Positions 45,791 to 54,840 of a stretch of 64,000 nucleotides of DNA are shown here, piece after piece; positions within the stretch are counted from its first letter, which is position 1; each line of letters opens with the position of its first letter. Position numbers and translations under genes: made by a program. This stretch comes from Geomonas ferrireducens (GTDB lineage: Bacteria; Desulfobacterota; Desulfuromonadia; Geobacterales; Geobacteraceae), in the NCBI RefSeq assembly GCF_004917065.1, contig NZ_SSYA01000001.1:247001-311000 (forward strand), read 5' to 3'. The notes beneath the pieces are model-generated. The model was given only the letters and a program-made list of their open reading frames with translations. It did no database searches and was not told where the DNA came from.

Positions 45791-46954
45791 GTGCGCAGCG
45801 AGTTTCTGCCCTTTTCCACTCCGACCATCGACGACGCAGAGATCGCCGAGGTGGTCGATTCCCTAAAATCCGGTTGGATCACCACCGGCCCGAAAGTGAA
45901 ACGCTTCGAGGAGCAGTTCCGCTCCTATGTCGGGGCGCCGTTCGCGGTCCCCCTCTCCTCGGCCACAGCGGGGCTCCACCTGACTCTGCTGGCACTCAAG
46001 TTCCAGGAGGGGGACGAGGTCATCACGACGCCGATGACCTTCGCCTCCACGGTGAGCATCTGCGTGCTGTGCGGGCTGAAGCCGGTCCTCGTGGACATTG
46101 AGCCAGGGACCCTCAACCTGGACGTGACAAAAGTACGCGAGAAGATCACCCCCCGCACCAGGGCCATCATCCCGGTGCACTTCGCCGGGCAGCCCTGCGA
46201 CATGGACCCGATTTTCGAGCTCGCCCGCGAGTTCGATCTCACCGTCATCGAAGACGCGGCCCACGCCGCCGGGACCGAGTACAAGGGGCGCAGGATCGGC
46301 TCCCTGGACAGCATCTCCATCTTCTCCTTCCACCCGAACAAGAACATCACCACCGGCGAAGGCGGCATGGTCTGCACGCCTGACGAGGCTCTTGCCGAGG
46401 AAGTGTCCCTGCTCAAATTTCACGGCATGAGCCGCGAGGCGTGGAAGCGCTTCGCCGCGAGCGGGACGCCAAACTACGACATCGTGCTCCCGGGCTTCAA
46501 GTACAACATGATGGACATCCAGGCGGCCATCGGCATCCACCAGCTTCCAAAGCTCGACGGCTTCATCGACCGGCGCACCGAGATCGCCCATTTCTACAAC
46601 GCGGCCTTCGCCGACGTGGCCGAACTCTGCCTTCCGGCGTACGCCCCGTACCAGCAGCGACACGCCTGGCATCTCTACACGCCGCTGGTCAAGATCGAGC
46701 ACCTTTCCATCGACCGCGACGGCTTCATGGCGAAACTTAAGGAGCTCAACATCGGCAGCGGGCTGCACTACAAGGCGGTACACCAGCATTCCTGGTACCA
46801 GGCCAACCTGCCGCAGCCCGAAGGTTCGCTCCCGAACGCCGACTACGCCTCGGGCCGCATCCTGTCGCTGCCGCTCTTCCCGAAGATGACCGCCGCGGAC
46901 GCAAGCGACGTGGTCGAGGCGGTGAAGACCGTGATAGCAAGGAACCGCAAATGA
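45791..46954 (+). CDS. arnB: UDP-4-amino-4-deoxy-L-arabinose aminotransferase ArnB
   Basis: The 387-residue DegT/DnrJ/EryC1-family PLP aminotransferase converts UDP-4-keto-pentose to UDP-L-Ara4N with glutamate. It shows EDAAHAAGTEYKG and the Schiff-base lysine in SFHPNKNITTGEGGM (about residues 176-190). The start is GTG at 45791, directly after CGGAGG, giving the family-typical RSEFLPFSTPTIDDAEI. It ends overlapping arnC by 4 bp. Confidence 0.92.
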   Translation: MRSEFLPFSTPTIDDAEIAEVVDSLKSGWITTGPKVKRFEEQFRSYVGAPFAVPLSSATAGLHLTLLALKFQEGDEVITTPMTFASTVSICVLCGLKPVLVDIEPGTLNLDVTKVREKITPRTRAIIPVHFAGQPCDMDPIFELAREFDLTVIEDAAHAAGTEYKGRRIGSLDSISIFSFHPNKNITTGEGGMVCTPDEALAEEVSLLKFHGMSREAWKRFAASGTPNYDIVLPGFKYNMMDIQAAIGIHQLPKLDGFIDRRTEIAHFYNAAFADVAELCLPAYAPYQQRHAWHLYTPLVKIEHLSIDRDGFMAKLKELNIGSGLHYKAVHQHSWYQANLPQPEGSLPNADYASGRILSLPLFPKMTAADASDVVEAVKTVIARNRK

Positions 46955-47889
46955 CCCCGTACCTCTCCATAGTGGTTCCCGTCTATAACGAGGAAGGGAA
47001 CCTGGAAAACCTGATGGGGCGCCTCTACCCCGTGCTCAAGGGAATGGGACGTCCTTTCGAGATCATCTTCACCGACGACGGCAGCCGCGACCGTTCCCTG
47101 GAGATCCTCAAGCGCCTGGCGGGGAGCCACCCCGAGGTGCGCGTGATCGAGTTCAACGGCAACTTCGGTCAGCACATGGCCATCCTCGCGGCCTTCGAGA
47201 TCAGCCGCGGCGAGATCGTGGTCACCCTGGACGCCGACCTGCAGAATCCGCCCGAGGAGATCCCCAAGCTCGTGGCCGAGATGGAAAAAGGGCACGACGT
47301 GGTGGGCACCATCCGGATGAAGCGCCAGGACACCTTCTTCCGCAAGAGCGCCTCGCGCCTGGTCAACATGACCACGCGCAAGATGACCGGCATGAAGATG
47401 ACCGACTATGGCTGCATGCTGAGGGCCTACCACCGAAACGTGGTGAACAACATCAACCGCTGCGGCGAGGCGAGCACCTTCATCCCCGCCCTCGCACAGA
47501 CCTTCGCCTCCAGCCCGAGCGAGATCACCGTGGCGCATGCCGAGCGCAGCGAAGGGGAAAGCAAGTACTCGCTCTACAAGCTCGTGCGTCTGAACTTCGA
47601 CCTCATGACCGGTTTCTCGGTGGTGCCTCTGCAGCTTTTCGCCCTCACCGGGATCATCACCTCGCTCGGCGCCGTCGCCTTTGCCGTCTTCCTTATCGTC
47701 AGGCGCTTCCTGGTCGGCGCGGAGGTCGAAGGTGTCTTCACCCTTTTCGCCATCCTGTTCTTCTTCCTGGGCATCACCATCTTCGGGATAGGTATCGTCG
47801 GTGAGTATGTGGGGAGGATCTACCAGGAGGTGCGGCGCAGGCCGCGCTACGTGGTGCGCAGGATACACGGAGGAAGCGATGAAGGATAA
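46951..47889 (+). CDS. arnC: undecaprenyl-phosphate L-Ara4FN transferase ArnC
   Basis: The 312-residue protein is a GT2 glycosyltransferase with SIVVPVYNEEGNLENL at the N-terminus, FTDDGSRDRS (about residues 40-49), a DADLQNPPEE metal-binding motif (about 93-102) and two C-terminal membrane helices (about 225-300). It attaches the formylated Ara4N sugar to undecaprenyl phosphate on the cytoplasmic face. It overlaps arnB by 4 bp and the formyltransferase gene by 11 bp. Confidence 0.92.
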   Translation: MTPYLSIVVPVYNEEGNLENLMGRLYPVLKGMGRPFEIIFTDDGSRDRSLEILKRLAGSHPEVRVIEFNGNFGQHMAILAAFEISRGEIVVTLDADLQNPPEEIPKLVAEMEKGHDVVGTIRMKRQDTFFRKSASRLVNMTTRKMTGMKMTDYGCMLRAYHRNVVNNINRCGEASTFIPALAQTFASSPSEITVAHAERSEGESKYSLYKLVRLNFDLMTGFSVVPLQLFALTGIITSLGAVAFAVFLIVRRFLVGAEVEGVFTLFAILFFFLGITIFGIGIVGEYVGRIYQEVRRRPRYVVRRIHGGSDEG

Positions 47890-48790
47890 GGTCGTCGTCT
47901 GCGCCTACCACAACGTGGGCTACCGCTGCCTCGAGGAGCTGATCCGGCAGGGAGCCGACGTCCGTCTCGTCTTCAGCCACGAGGACTCGGCGAACGAGGA
48001 GATCTGGTTTGACAGCGTGCGGGAGCTCGCCGCGCGCCACGGCATCCCCTGTGTTACCGGCAGCATCAACGCTGCCGAGAACCGCGAGAGGGTCGCTGCA
48101 CTCGCCCCCGACTTCCTGCTTTCCTTCTACTACCGCAACATGATCGAGCCGGAGGTGCTCGCCCTTGCGCGGCGCGGCGCCCTCAACCTGCACGGCTCCT
48201 ACCTCCCGAAGTACCGCGGGCGCGTACCGATCAACTGGGCCGTGATAAACGGCGAGAAGCAAACCGGGGCCACCCTGCATTACATGGTGGAGATGCCCGA
48301 CGCAGGCGAGATCGTCGACCAGGAAGCGGTGGAGATAGCCTTCGAGGATACCGCCTTCGACGTCTTCAAAAAGGTCACCGAGGCCGCGGTAACCGTGCTG
48401 CGCCGGACGTGGCCGCAGCTTGTCGCCGGGACCGCGCCCCGCATCCCCATGGACCTCAAGGCGGGGAACTACTGCGGCGGCCGCCGTCCCGAAGACGGCC
48501 GCATAGACTGGCGCCTCGGCGCGGAACGCATCTACAATCTGGTGCGCGGCGTAACCCACCCGTATCCCGGCGCCTTCACCACGTTATCCGGCCGCAGGGT
48601 CTTCATCTGGCAGGCGCTTCCGGTGGAAGGGGCGGCTGAACCGGGGCGCGTGGTCTCTACAGAGCCGCTGCGTGTCGGCACCGGCACGGGGCTGCTGGAA
48701 ATTCGGCGCCTGCAGGTGGAAGGAGAGGCTGAGCTTTCCGGCGAAGCGTTCGTCAAAAAGATCCCCTGCTTAGGCGAGCTCCTCGCCTGA
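47879..48790 (+). CDS. UDP-L-Ara4N formyltransferase (ArnA formyltransferase-domain homologue)
   Basis: The 303-residue protein corresponds to the N-terminal half of E. coli ArnA and transfers a formyl group from 10-formyl-tetrahydrofolate to UDP-L-Ara4N. The catalytic set is visible: Asn and His in LNLHGSYLPKYRGRVPINWA (about residues 100-119) and Asp in GEIVDQE (about 140). The C-terminal OB-like region ends around CLGELLA. I chose the ATG at 47879 following AGGAAGCG. In E. coli this domain is fused to the decarboxylase; here they are separated by arnB and arnC. Confidence 0.9.
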   Translation: MKDKVVVCAYHNVGYRCLEELIRQGADVRLVFSHEDSANEEIWFDSVRELAARHGIPCVTGSINAAENRERVAALAPDFLLSFYYRNMIEPEVLALARRGALNLHGSYLPKYRGRVPINWAVINGEKQTGATLHYMVEMPDAGEIVDQEAVEIAFEDTAFDVFKKVTEAAVTVLRRTWPQLVAGTAPRIPMDLKAGNYCGGRRPEDGRIDWRLGAERIYNLVRGVTHPYPGAFTTLSGRRVFIWQALPVEGAAEPGRVVSTEPLRVGTGTGLLEIRRLQVEGEAELSGEAFVKKIPCLGELLA

Positions 48791-48809
48791 TCACGCTAAC
48801 GGAGACGAC

Positions 48810-49718
48810 ATGCCTGAAAACAGCAACGAAACTGTTGCCCTGAAAGTCGACGTCGATACCTTTTGCGGCACCCGCGACGGCATTCCGAACCTGCTGCGCA
48901 TCCTGGACGAGTTCGGGGTGCGCGCCACGTTCTATTTCTCCTTCGGCCCCGACAACTCCGGCAAGGCGGTGCGTCGCCTGCTGCACAAGGGTTTTCTCGC
49001 CAAGATGCTGCGTACCAAGGCGCCCGCCATGTACGGGCTGAAGACCATGCTCTACGGCACCCTGCTCCCCGCCCCGATGATCGGCCAAGGACTGCCGGAC
49101 GTCATCAGGAGCGTGAGGGATGCGGGGCACGAGGTGGGGATCCACTGCTGGGACCACGTCAACTGGCACGACCATCTGCACCGGTTCACCCCGGAACAGG
49201 TTGAAGCTGCGCTGGAACGTGCCGCTTCAACCTTCGAGACGATCTTTAGCTGCCGCGCCCGGACCAGTGCGGCGCCCGGGTGGACGGTCAGCTCCACTTC
49301 CCTTGAGACCCAGGACGCCATGGGCTTCGCCTATTGCAGCGATACGAGGGGAGATTCCCCCTTCTATCCGATCCTCGCCGGAAAGCGGTTCAAGACGCTG
49401 CAGATCCCTTCAACCTGGCCCACCATGGATGAACTGATCGGAGAAAACGGCGTGACTGCCGCCACGGTGAACGACGTTTACCTTGCCCGTCTGCGTCCCG
49501 GACTCAACGTTCACACCATCCACGCCGAACTCGAGGGGCACGCCATGGTCAACACCTTCCGGGAACTCCTTACGTCGCTGTCAAAGCGAGGTGTACGCTT
49601 CATCACACTCCGCGAGGCTGCCAACGAGTACGGAGCAAGCGCCCCCCCGTGCAAGGTCGAGATGGGGACCATCGCCGGCAGAGCCATGCCGGTTGCCCTG
49701 CAAAAGCCTTCGTTTTGA
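48810..49718 (+). CDS. arnD: 4-deoxy-4-formamido-L-arabinose-phosphoundecaprenol deformylase ArnD
   Basis: The 302-residue protein is a polysaccharide-deacetylase (NodB-like) enzyme that removes the formyl group from the lipid-linked sugar before flipping. It has LKVDVDTFCGTRDG at the N-terminus and the metal/catalytic stretch GIHCWDHVNWHDHLHR (about residues 110-125). APGWTV and the late LNVHTIHAELEG match ArnD rather than general chitin deacetylases. It lies 19 bp after the formyltransferase gene. Confidence 0.9.
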   Translation: MPENSNETVALKVDVDTFCGTRDGIPNLLRILDEFGVRATFYFSFGPDNSGKAVRRLLHKGFLAKMLRTKAPAMYGLKTMLYGTLLPAPMIGQGLPDVIRSVRDAGHEVGIHCWDHVNWHDHLHRFTPEQVEAALERAASTFETIFSCRARTSAAPGWTVSSTSLETQDAMGFAYCSDTRGDSPFYPILAGKRFKTLQIPSTWPTMDELIGENGVTAATVNDVYLARLRPGLNVHTIHAELEGHAMVNTFRELLTSLSKRGVRFITLREAANEYGASAPPCKVEMGTIAGRAMPVALQKPSF

Positions 49719-49749
49719 CCGCCACAAGAACAACCCGGAATAACGCCTC

Positions 49750-50328
49750 ATGCTCTACGCAGATCTCACGCTTTTTCACCTGGTTAACGGCCTCGCCGGC
49801 AAAACCGCGGTACTCGATACCGCCATGGTCTGCATCGCGAAATACGGTCCGCTGCTTTTCGCCCTTATCCTTTTGAGGACCTGGCTTGCCCACCCCGATA
49901 CCCCGGAAGCCAAGATGGCGAACCGGACTGCCGTGATCCATGCGATCTGCTCTGCGATGATCGGACTTGGGATGAACCAGGTGATAGGACATTTCTATTT
50001 CCGGCCACGCCCCTACGCGGAACACGCCGTAGCACTGCTGCTGGACCGATCACCCGATCCATCCTTTCCCAGCGACCACTCAACTGGCGGCTTTTCACTC
50101 GCCTCCTCGCTTTTTCTAGCCGACAAAAAGACGGGTGCTCTGTCCTTAGGGTTTGCCGCCTTGCTTGCCTTCTCTCGTGTCTACACCGGGGCCCATTATC
50201 CGTTGGATGTCGTTGGTGGTGCAGTTACCGGGATACTTGCCACCGCTTTGGTCCACGCCTCAAGAAAACGGCTGGAGCCCGTAACCCGATTCGTCCTGAG
50301 CGTCTGGGACAGGAAGGTCAGGTTATAG
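49750..50328 (+). CDS. PAP2-family undecaprenyl-diphosphatase-like membrane protein
   Basis: The 192-residue membrane protein has the PAP2 signature split over three sites: FRPRP (about residues 86-90), PSDHSTGG (about 110-117) and SRVYTGAHYPLDVVGG (about 147-162). It has five to six membrane helices. Relatives (BcrC, YbjG) dephosphorylate undecaprenyl pyrophosphate in the periplasm. Its place at the end of the arn operon, 31 bp after arnD, suggests a role in recycling the carrier or in lipid A phosphate metabolism; LpxE/LpxT-like activity is an alternative. Confidence 0.85.
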   Translation: MLYADLTLFHLVNGLAGKTAVLDTAMVCIAKYGPLLFALILLRTWLAHPDTPEAKMANRTAVIHAICSAMIGLGMNQVIGHFYFRPRPYAEHAVALLLDRSPDPSFPSDHSTGGFSLASSLFLADKKTGALSLGFAALLAFSRVYTGAHYPLDVVGGAVTGILATALVHASRKRLEPVTRFVLSVWDRKVRL

Positions 50329-50393
50329 TTGCCTAGACGAGGCCGTTTAATCTAGGATAGGGCGTTTCCGCACCGTTTTCTTGGGAGTTGCCC

Positions 50394-50597
50394 ATGACAC
50401 TTCGACACAACGAACCGACCGCCACCGATAAGGCCATGGCCAAGGTATGCGAGCTCTGCCCGGTGTGCCTGCATGCACGTTACCACCAGAAAGGTATGGT
50501 CTACGACTTCGTGACCAAGGTGGAAGAGGACATCTGCCCCTTCTGCCGCGCCTACGAGCGGGTGCACGGCCAAAAGGCGCACGAGAAGAGAAGGTAG
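50394..50597 (+). CDS. small cysteine-rich protein, possible zinc binder
   Basis: The 67-residue protein has two close cysteine pairs, CELCPVC (near residues 20-26) and CPFC (near 49-52), spaced like a small zinc ribbon, and a basic tail. The ATG at 50394 is six bases after GGGAG; an in-frame TTG two codons upstream (50388) is possible. I recognise no named family. Its position after the arn operon is not clearly functional. Confidence 0.6.
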   Translation: MTLRHNEPTATDKAMAKVCELCPVCLHARYHQKGMVYDFVTKVEEDICPFCRAYERVHGQKAHEKRR

Positions 50598-50852
50598 CAA
50601 AACTTCCGCCTACCTGTTTACTTGCGCACATCCGAAATTGATCTTCAGGGTTTTTCCGCCTTGCTGGCGGGAGTCAGCGCGGGGTGATGAAGGGTGTGGA
50701 CTGCAAGCGCTCTGCTCAACCTGATAAGGAAAAGCAGAGCGCTCATGATCCTACCTGGTCCTACTTACCGTCAAGTTTGTCCTCAGCAGCCGTTACCAAG
50801 CCGATTTCTGAACTGTGTTCGTAGCGGCGTACCGGTTACCGCCTTCTCTTTC
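50598..50852. other. intergenic region with an 11-bp hairpin
   Basis: No gene is visible. A hairpin with an 11-bp perfect stem lies at 50706-50743 and separates two convergent genes. Confidence 0.5.
50706..50743. repeat. 11-bp inverted repeat between convergent genes
   Basis: AGCGCTCTGCT pairs perfectly with AGCAGAGCGCT around a 16-nt loop. No T-run follows on either strand, so if it ends transcription it does so without the usual signal. Confidence 0.5.
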
Positions 50853-52478
50853 TTACCGCGATGATGATGAATACTGAAGGCAACCGATTGCTGCATTAGC
50901 GGCCGCGATCAAGAGTTCGCCTGCATTCGCCTGCATCTGCTCCTTTCTCAAGAGAGATTCGACTCGCTTCACGAATTTGTGAAGATGCTGCTCGAACTTC
51001 TTACCACCTCCCGATAAAGCTGCTTCCAGTTCGCCGTTGAGAGAATCGCTATGAAGTGAGTCAAGTTGCCCGGCTGTGACCAGGGCTGCAACTTGATCCA
51101 TTATGGCAAACACTCTTTGAGTCGGCGTAAATACCGGATTGGAACCGGAATGCGACACAGGCCCGCCCAGCGCCCATGCGTCTCGATTAATGCCAAGACA
51201 ACGTGTCGGGTTGCTCGCCAAAGCCGTCATGCCCGAGTAATAGTCGTGGGTAAACCCCGACGCGTTGCTATAGATAGAGTTGCTGATGGGATTTGCATCT
51301 GTCTCATCTATCCAGACATAAGAAGTGCCGGTCAAACAGTTAACATAGTCACTTGCGATTGCATGGTTCTCGACCTTCGGTTTCGGGGTAACCCCGGCGG
51401 CGTTGAAATACTCGGTGATAGAGTGTCCGTACTCATGCTTGAACACGTTTCTATGGCCGTACGAAATGGCTGCCTCAATGATCATGGTGGTGTAGGTCTG
51501 GCCTGTTCCCATCGCGGGGGTAAGCCCGGCTGCGCTGCCGATCCAAACCGGCTGTCCCGTGAGTTGGTCAGTGCAACGAGGATCCCAAATGACGATGACT
51601 GAGTCGAAAGCGGGATCAAGATCACCGGCCGTATTTTCCGGGGCCGGCCACCATCCTGCTCCATTTGGCGCAAGCGCTGACAAAGCCTGCTCTGGGTACC
51701 GGATTGTCAGTCTTGGCAGCACGTTGGTGTCAGTCAATGCCGGGATATCCTGCTCCACGAACCGCCGAGCCGCATCCGCAGCCCGTGCTACCTCTTCCGG
51801 GGTCATTGAAGCCATTACATGATGTCGCGTTCCAAACTTGTCCCCATAGGCAAAGTTTGTGTTTCGGTATATCAGCACCAAGATATTCCACCGTGGATGA
51901 GGATCGTTTGGAACAACCGGAGTCAACCTGACATCGTCAAACCAAGCGGTACCAGTAGTAGTGCCAGCATAGAACCCCAACCTGGCAGCAATTGTGACCT
52001 GATTCTTTCCCTCTGAATTGAACACGATTCCGGTTTTCGCCCAATCGTTTGTTCCATAGGTAGCCGGCGAGCGAATAAACGAATTGAACACCGAGATATT
52101 TGCCCCTGCGTCCACAATTTCACGGGTATGAGCTACATTCTCAGTCTTGACCCACCCTGACAGGTAATAGAGCGTGTTATTCTGGGTTGGCACATTTTGA
52201 ATCCAGCAGACGTCGTTAGGAGTCTGCGAGACAATGCCAACACTCTTGTCGCCAATTTGGAAAACGTTATCGGCCCAAAGTGATCCAGAACCAGTTGTAT
52301 ATGCATTCCATAGCCAAGCATCAGGATAGTTGCTAGGAGAGAAGGTCCCCTGTTCAAAGCTGCCATTGACCACCAGATTTGATTCTACACATGTCAAAGC
52401 AGCATGAACCTGCGTCGGCGCTGCACAAAGAACTACCACAAATGCCAGGTTCACTATCAGGTCTTTTAGATTTCTCAT
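50853..52478 (-). CDS. secreted protein with HEXXH metallopeptidase motif and N-terminal carbohydrate-binding-like domain
   Basis: The 541-residue protein has a signal peptide (cut near VHA-AL, residue 26). A galactose/carbohydrate-binding-like domain follows (about 35-185, LVVNGSFEQGTFSPSNYPDAWLW and later TAWFDDVRL). The catalytic-like domain carries HEYGHSITEYF (about residues 366-376), matching the zinc HEXXH signature. The C-terminal 100 residues are helical and charged. I cannot place it in a named peptidase family; the third metal ligand is not certain. Base composition is visibly lower in GC than the neighbouring arn and his genes, suggesting acquisition. It stands alone. Confidence 0.7.
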   Translation of the reverse strand: MRNLKDLIVNLAFVVVLCAAPTQVHAALTCVESNLVVNGSFEQGTFSPSNYPDAWLWNAYTTGSGSLWADNVFQIGDKSVGIVSQTPNDVCWIQNVPTQNNTLYYLSGWVKTENVAHTREIVDAGANISVFNSFIRSPATYGTNDWAKTGIVFNSEGKNQVTIAARLGFYAGTTTGTAWFDDVRLTPVVPNDPHPRWNILVLIYRNTNFAYGDKFGTRHHVMASMTPEEVARAADAARRFVEQDIPALTDTNVLPRLTIRYPEQALSALAPNGAGWWPAPENTAGDLDPAFDSVIVIWDPRCTDQLTGQPVWIGSAAGLTPAMGTGQTYTTMIIEAAISYGHRNVFKHEYGHSITEYFNAAGVTPKPKVENHAIASDYVNCLTGTSYVWIDETDANPISNSIYSNASGFTHDYYSGMTALASNPTRCLGINRDAWALGGPVSHSGSNPVFTPTQRVFAIMDQVAALVTAGQLDSLHSDSLNGELEAALSGGGKKFEQHLHKFVKRVESLLRKEQMQANAGELLIAAANAAIGCLQYSSSSR

Positions 52479-53180
52479 CGGGCTCTCCTTTGCACGAAGC
52501 TGATAATACCCCGTCAGCCTTTCACAGCAGTTCTAACCCGCCATATACTGGCGATGGCTATGCTACCATTGACTTGTTTAGCTCAGGGCAGAGAGATGTG
52601 AGATGTGGCTGGCATAGTAAGATGTGCCCAGCAACGTGCATGAAGTAGAATTGAAGCGTGAGGCGTCTTATACTTTTCTTCGTCGTGAGCTGAACAGTAC
52701 CTCCTTGGCACCGATTGACAGTTGTGTAGCTCCCATGCTTTGCGCGCGTTCCTTGAGTTGCGACCTATTCGTCACTCGTATGCATGCATCACCTCCTCAG
52801 CCCAGCCGCGGCTTTACGGCAGACACCCACCCCTTATGCTGCTCTACCAGTCAGGGATTTACCGCTCCTTGTCATGCAGCCGCCCAAGGGGGTTCACTCC
52901 CTGCACTCCGAAGAGCCAAGAGCCAAGACTACACACAAACCTGGTCCGGACAACGAAATTCAAAAATTATAATGATAATTCCGCCACACTAATATTCAAG
53001 GGCCGTTCTATCGGTTGAGGGGGCAATAGGGAGGGGGCGGTTCTGGAGCGCTCCTGGGAGGACCTTCGCGGTGGCGGATAAGACAGGCACCCCAGATGGA
53101 GGCCTGTCTGTGAGGGCATACGGCCTGTTGGGGGAGCGGTACTCCGCCCCCCCCAAACAGGCACAGAATGATGTCGAGGG
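52479..53180. other. intergenic region, no supported gene
   Basis: About 700 bp of lower-GC sequence lies between the secreted HEXXH protein and hisG. Short open frames (for example 52624-52992, plus) have no convincing ribosome binding site or family resemblance. A G/C-rich hairpin (53124-53161) lies at the hisG end, and 53010-53100 is unusually rich in short G and C runs. Nothing else is recognised. Confidence 0.5.
53124..53161 (-). terminator. G/C-rich hairpin downstream of hisG
   Basis: CCTGTTTGGGGG pairs with CCCCCAACAGG on the minus strand 20 bp after the hisG stop codon. No T-run follows, so the call as terminator is tentative. Confidence 0.35.
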
Positions 53181-54056
53181 TTAGATGATCTTGTTGAGGG
53201 AGTATTCCACGATTCCTTCGGCACCGAGCTTGATGAGCTCGGGGACGATGCGGCGGACTTCCTGCTCGGGCATGATGCTCTCGATGGATACCCAGTCGGA
53301 ATTGTAGTGATTGGCGACGGTCGGACTCTTGAGGCTCGGGATGACTGCGGTTATGGCGGCTACTTTGTCCTTGGGAGCGTTCATCTTCAAACCGACCATC
53401 CCTTCGGCTCGTAGCGCGGACTGCAACAGCGTCGCGATCTGCTGGATCTTCTCGCGCTTCCACGGATCTTCCCAGGATGCCTTGTTGGCGACCATGACGG
53501 GGACGGATTCCATCAGCTCGGTGACGATCCTCAGGCCGTTGGCCTTGATGGTGGAGCCGGTCTCGGTGACTTCGACGATGGCGTCGCACAGCCCCTCGAC
53601 TACCTTGGCTTCGGTGGCGCCCCAGGAGAACTCGACGTTGACGGGGATGTTACGCTCGGCGAAGTAGCGCTTGGTGAAGCCGACGAGCTCGGTGGAGATG
53701 GTGGCGCCGTGCAGGTCCTCGGGGCCCTTGATCTTGGAGTCGCCGTTCACGACGAGCACCCAGCGGGCGGGACGGCGCGAGACCTTGGAGTAGACCATCT
53801 CGCAGACTTCCACTACGTCGGAGTCGTTCTCGCGGATCCAGTCGCGCCCGGCGATGCCAACGTCGATGGTGCCGCGCTCGACGTATTTACCCATCTCCTG
53901 CGGACGGATCAGGGAGCACTTTATCTCTTTGTCGTCGATGCCGGGGAAGTAGCTGCGCGATGAGATCGATATCTGCCAGCCGGCTTTCTTGAACAGCTCT
54001 ACGGTGGCATTCTCCAGGCTCCCTTTGGGGACGCCGAGCTTCAGCTGGTTTTCCAT
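53181..54056 (-). CDS. hisG: ATP phosphoribosyltransferase (long form HisG)
   Basis: HisG catalyses the first step of histidine synthesis, condensing ATP and PRPP. The 291-residue protein is the long form: a two-lobe periplasmic-binding-like catalytic part ([21 protein letters not shown] at the N-terminus and the PRPP loop around [14 protein letters not shown], about residues 166-179), then a C-terminal regulatory ACT-like domain (about 215-291, ending [10 protein letters not shown]). Long HisG proteins are inhibited by histidine through that domain and do not need HisZ. hisI lies upstream on the same strand with a terminator between. Confidence 0.94.
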   Translation of the reverse strand: MENQLKLGVPKGSLENATVELFKKAGWQISISSRSYFPGIDDKEIKCSLIRPQEMGKYVERGTIDVGIAGRDWIRENDSDVVEVCEMVYSKVSRRPARWVLVVNGDSKIKGPEDLHGATISTELVGFTKRYFAERNIPVNVEFSWGATEAKVVEGLCDAIVEVTETGSTIKANGLRIVTELMESVPVMVANKASWEDPWKREKIQQIATLLQSALRAEGMVGLKMNAPKDKVAAITAVIPSLKSPTVANHYNSDWVSIESIMPEQEVRRIVPELIKLGAEGIVEYSLNKII

Positions 54057-54092
54057 GAATCATCCTCTCCTTAAATGAAATTGAATAAAACA

Positions 54093-54126
54093 AAATCCCC
54101 CCTGTCCCCCCTTCGCAAAGGGGGGG
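54093..54126. repeat. REP-like palindromic repeat (copy A)
   Basis: A C-run/G-run palindrome begins aaatcccccctgtcccccc and ends in cgcaaagggggg. A 33-bp identical copy occurs at 59838-59870 in another intergenic region, with a diverged relative next to it at 59797-59829. It lies between hisG and the hisI terminator. Confidence 0.85.
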
Positions 54127-54191
54127 ACGCGAGGTCTCGAGCAGCGCTCCGGGCAGATGGGCTCATCCCCCCGGAACTCCCGTGTGGACAT

Positions 54192-54222
54192 AAAAAAAGC
54201 CACCAAGCGTGGACTTGGTGGC
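54192..54222 (-). terminator. terminator after hisI
   Basis: GCCACCAAG pairs perfectly with CTTGGTGGC around six bases and is followed by seven T residues on the minus strand. It lies between hisI and hisG, so hisG is probably transcribed from its own promoter or by read-through. Confidence 0.9.
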
Positions 54223-54233
54223 TTCAAAGTTCT

Positions 54234-54611
54234 CTATTTCTTGTAGACCGTGTTGGGATCGAAGAGCGGGTTGGAGTGCTCGACCCAGGTCCCGTTCTCG
54301 TACTTCACGTAAAAGCAGCTCCTGTTCCCGGTGTGGCAGGCGGCGGGACCGTTCTGCTTCACCTTGATCACCACGGTGTCGGCGTCGCAGTCGGTGAGCA
54401 CCTCGATCACTTCCTGGGTGTTGCCGGACTCTTCGCCCTTCATCCAGTACTTGTTCCTGGTGCGGCTGAAGAACCAGGTCTTGCCGGTCTCCAGGGTCAG
54501 GTTCAGGGTCTTCTCGTCCATGAACGCCACCATCAGCACTTCGCCACTTTCGTTGTCCTGAATGACGGCAGGAATCAGGCCGCCCATCTTCTCGAAATCG
54601 ATCTTTATCAT
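54234..54611 (-). CDS. hisI: phosphoribosyl-AMP cyclohydrolase
   Basis: HisI hydrolyses the purine ring of phosphoribosyl-AMP, the third step of histidine synthesis. The 125-residue single-domain protein has [15 protein letters not shown], the zinc/magnesium ligand segment [16 protein letters not shown] (about residues 75-90) and the conserved [11 protein letters not shown] (about 92-102). It lacks the HisE pyrophosphatase domain seen in fused HisIE proteins. I chose the ATG at 54611 after GAGAGAAGCC, giving the usual [16 protein letters not shown] start. Confidence 0.95.
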   Translation of the reverse strand: MIKIDFEKMGGLIPAVIQDNESGEVLMVAFMDEKTLNLTLETGKTWFFSRTRNKYWMKGEESGNTQEVIEVLTDCDADTVVIKVKQNGPAACHTGNRSCFYVKYENGTWVEHSNPLFDPNTVYKK

Positions 54612-54840
54612 GGCTTCTCTCAGTCCTTGCACTGCGTAATGGATAAAAAAGTGTCTTTTAATACACCGCCAATGTGCTATGTGTCAATAAGTATGTAGAC
54701 ACAACACATGACATGGATGCGCAATCAGCATTCAGCGCTGTGAAGCTACCCACGCCCTTGCTTCATTGCAAAATGGCTGTAACATGACTGAGGTTTTATC
54801 TGAAAGCGATCATCCATTACTATTTCAGAAGGAGGTGTGC

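Noticed and set aside
52624-52992. Possible 122-residue gene between the HEXXH protein and hisG
   Set aside because: No ribosome binding site and no pattern; overlapping frames in all phases are equally open.
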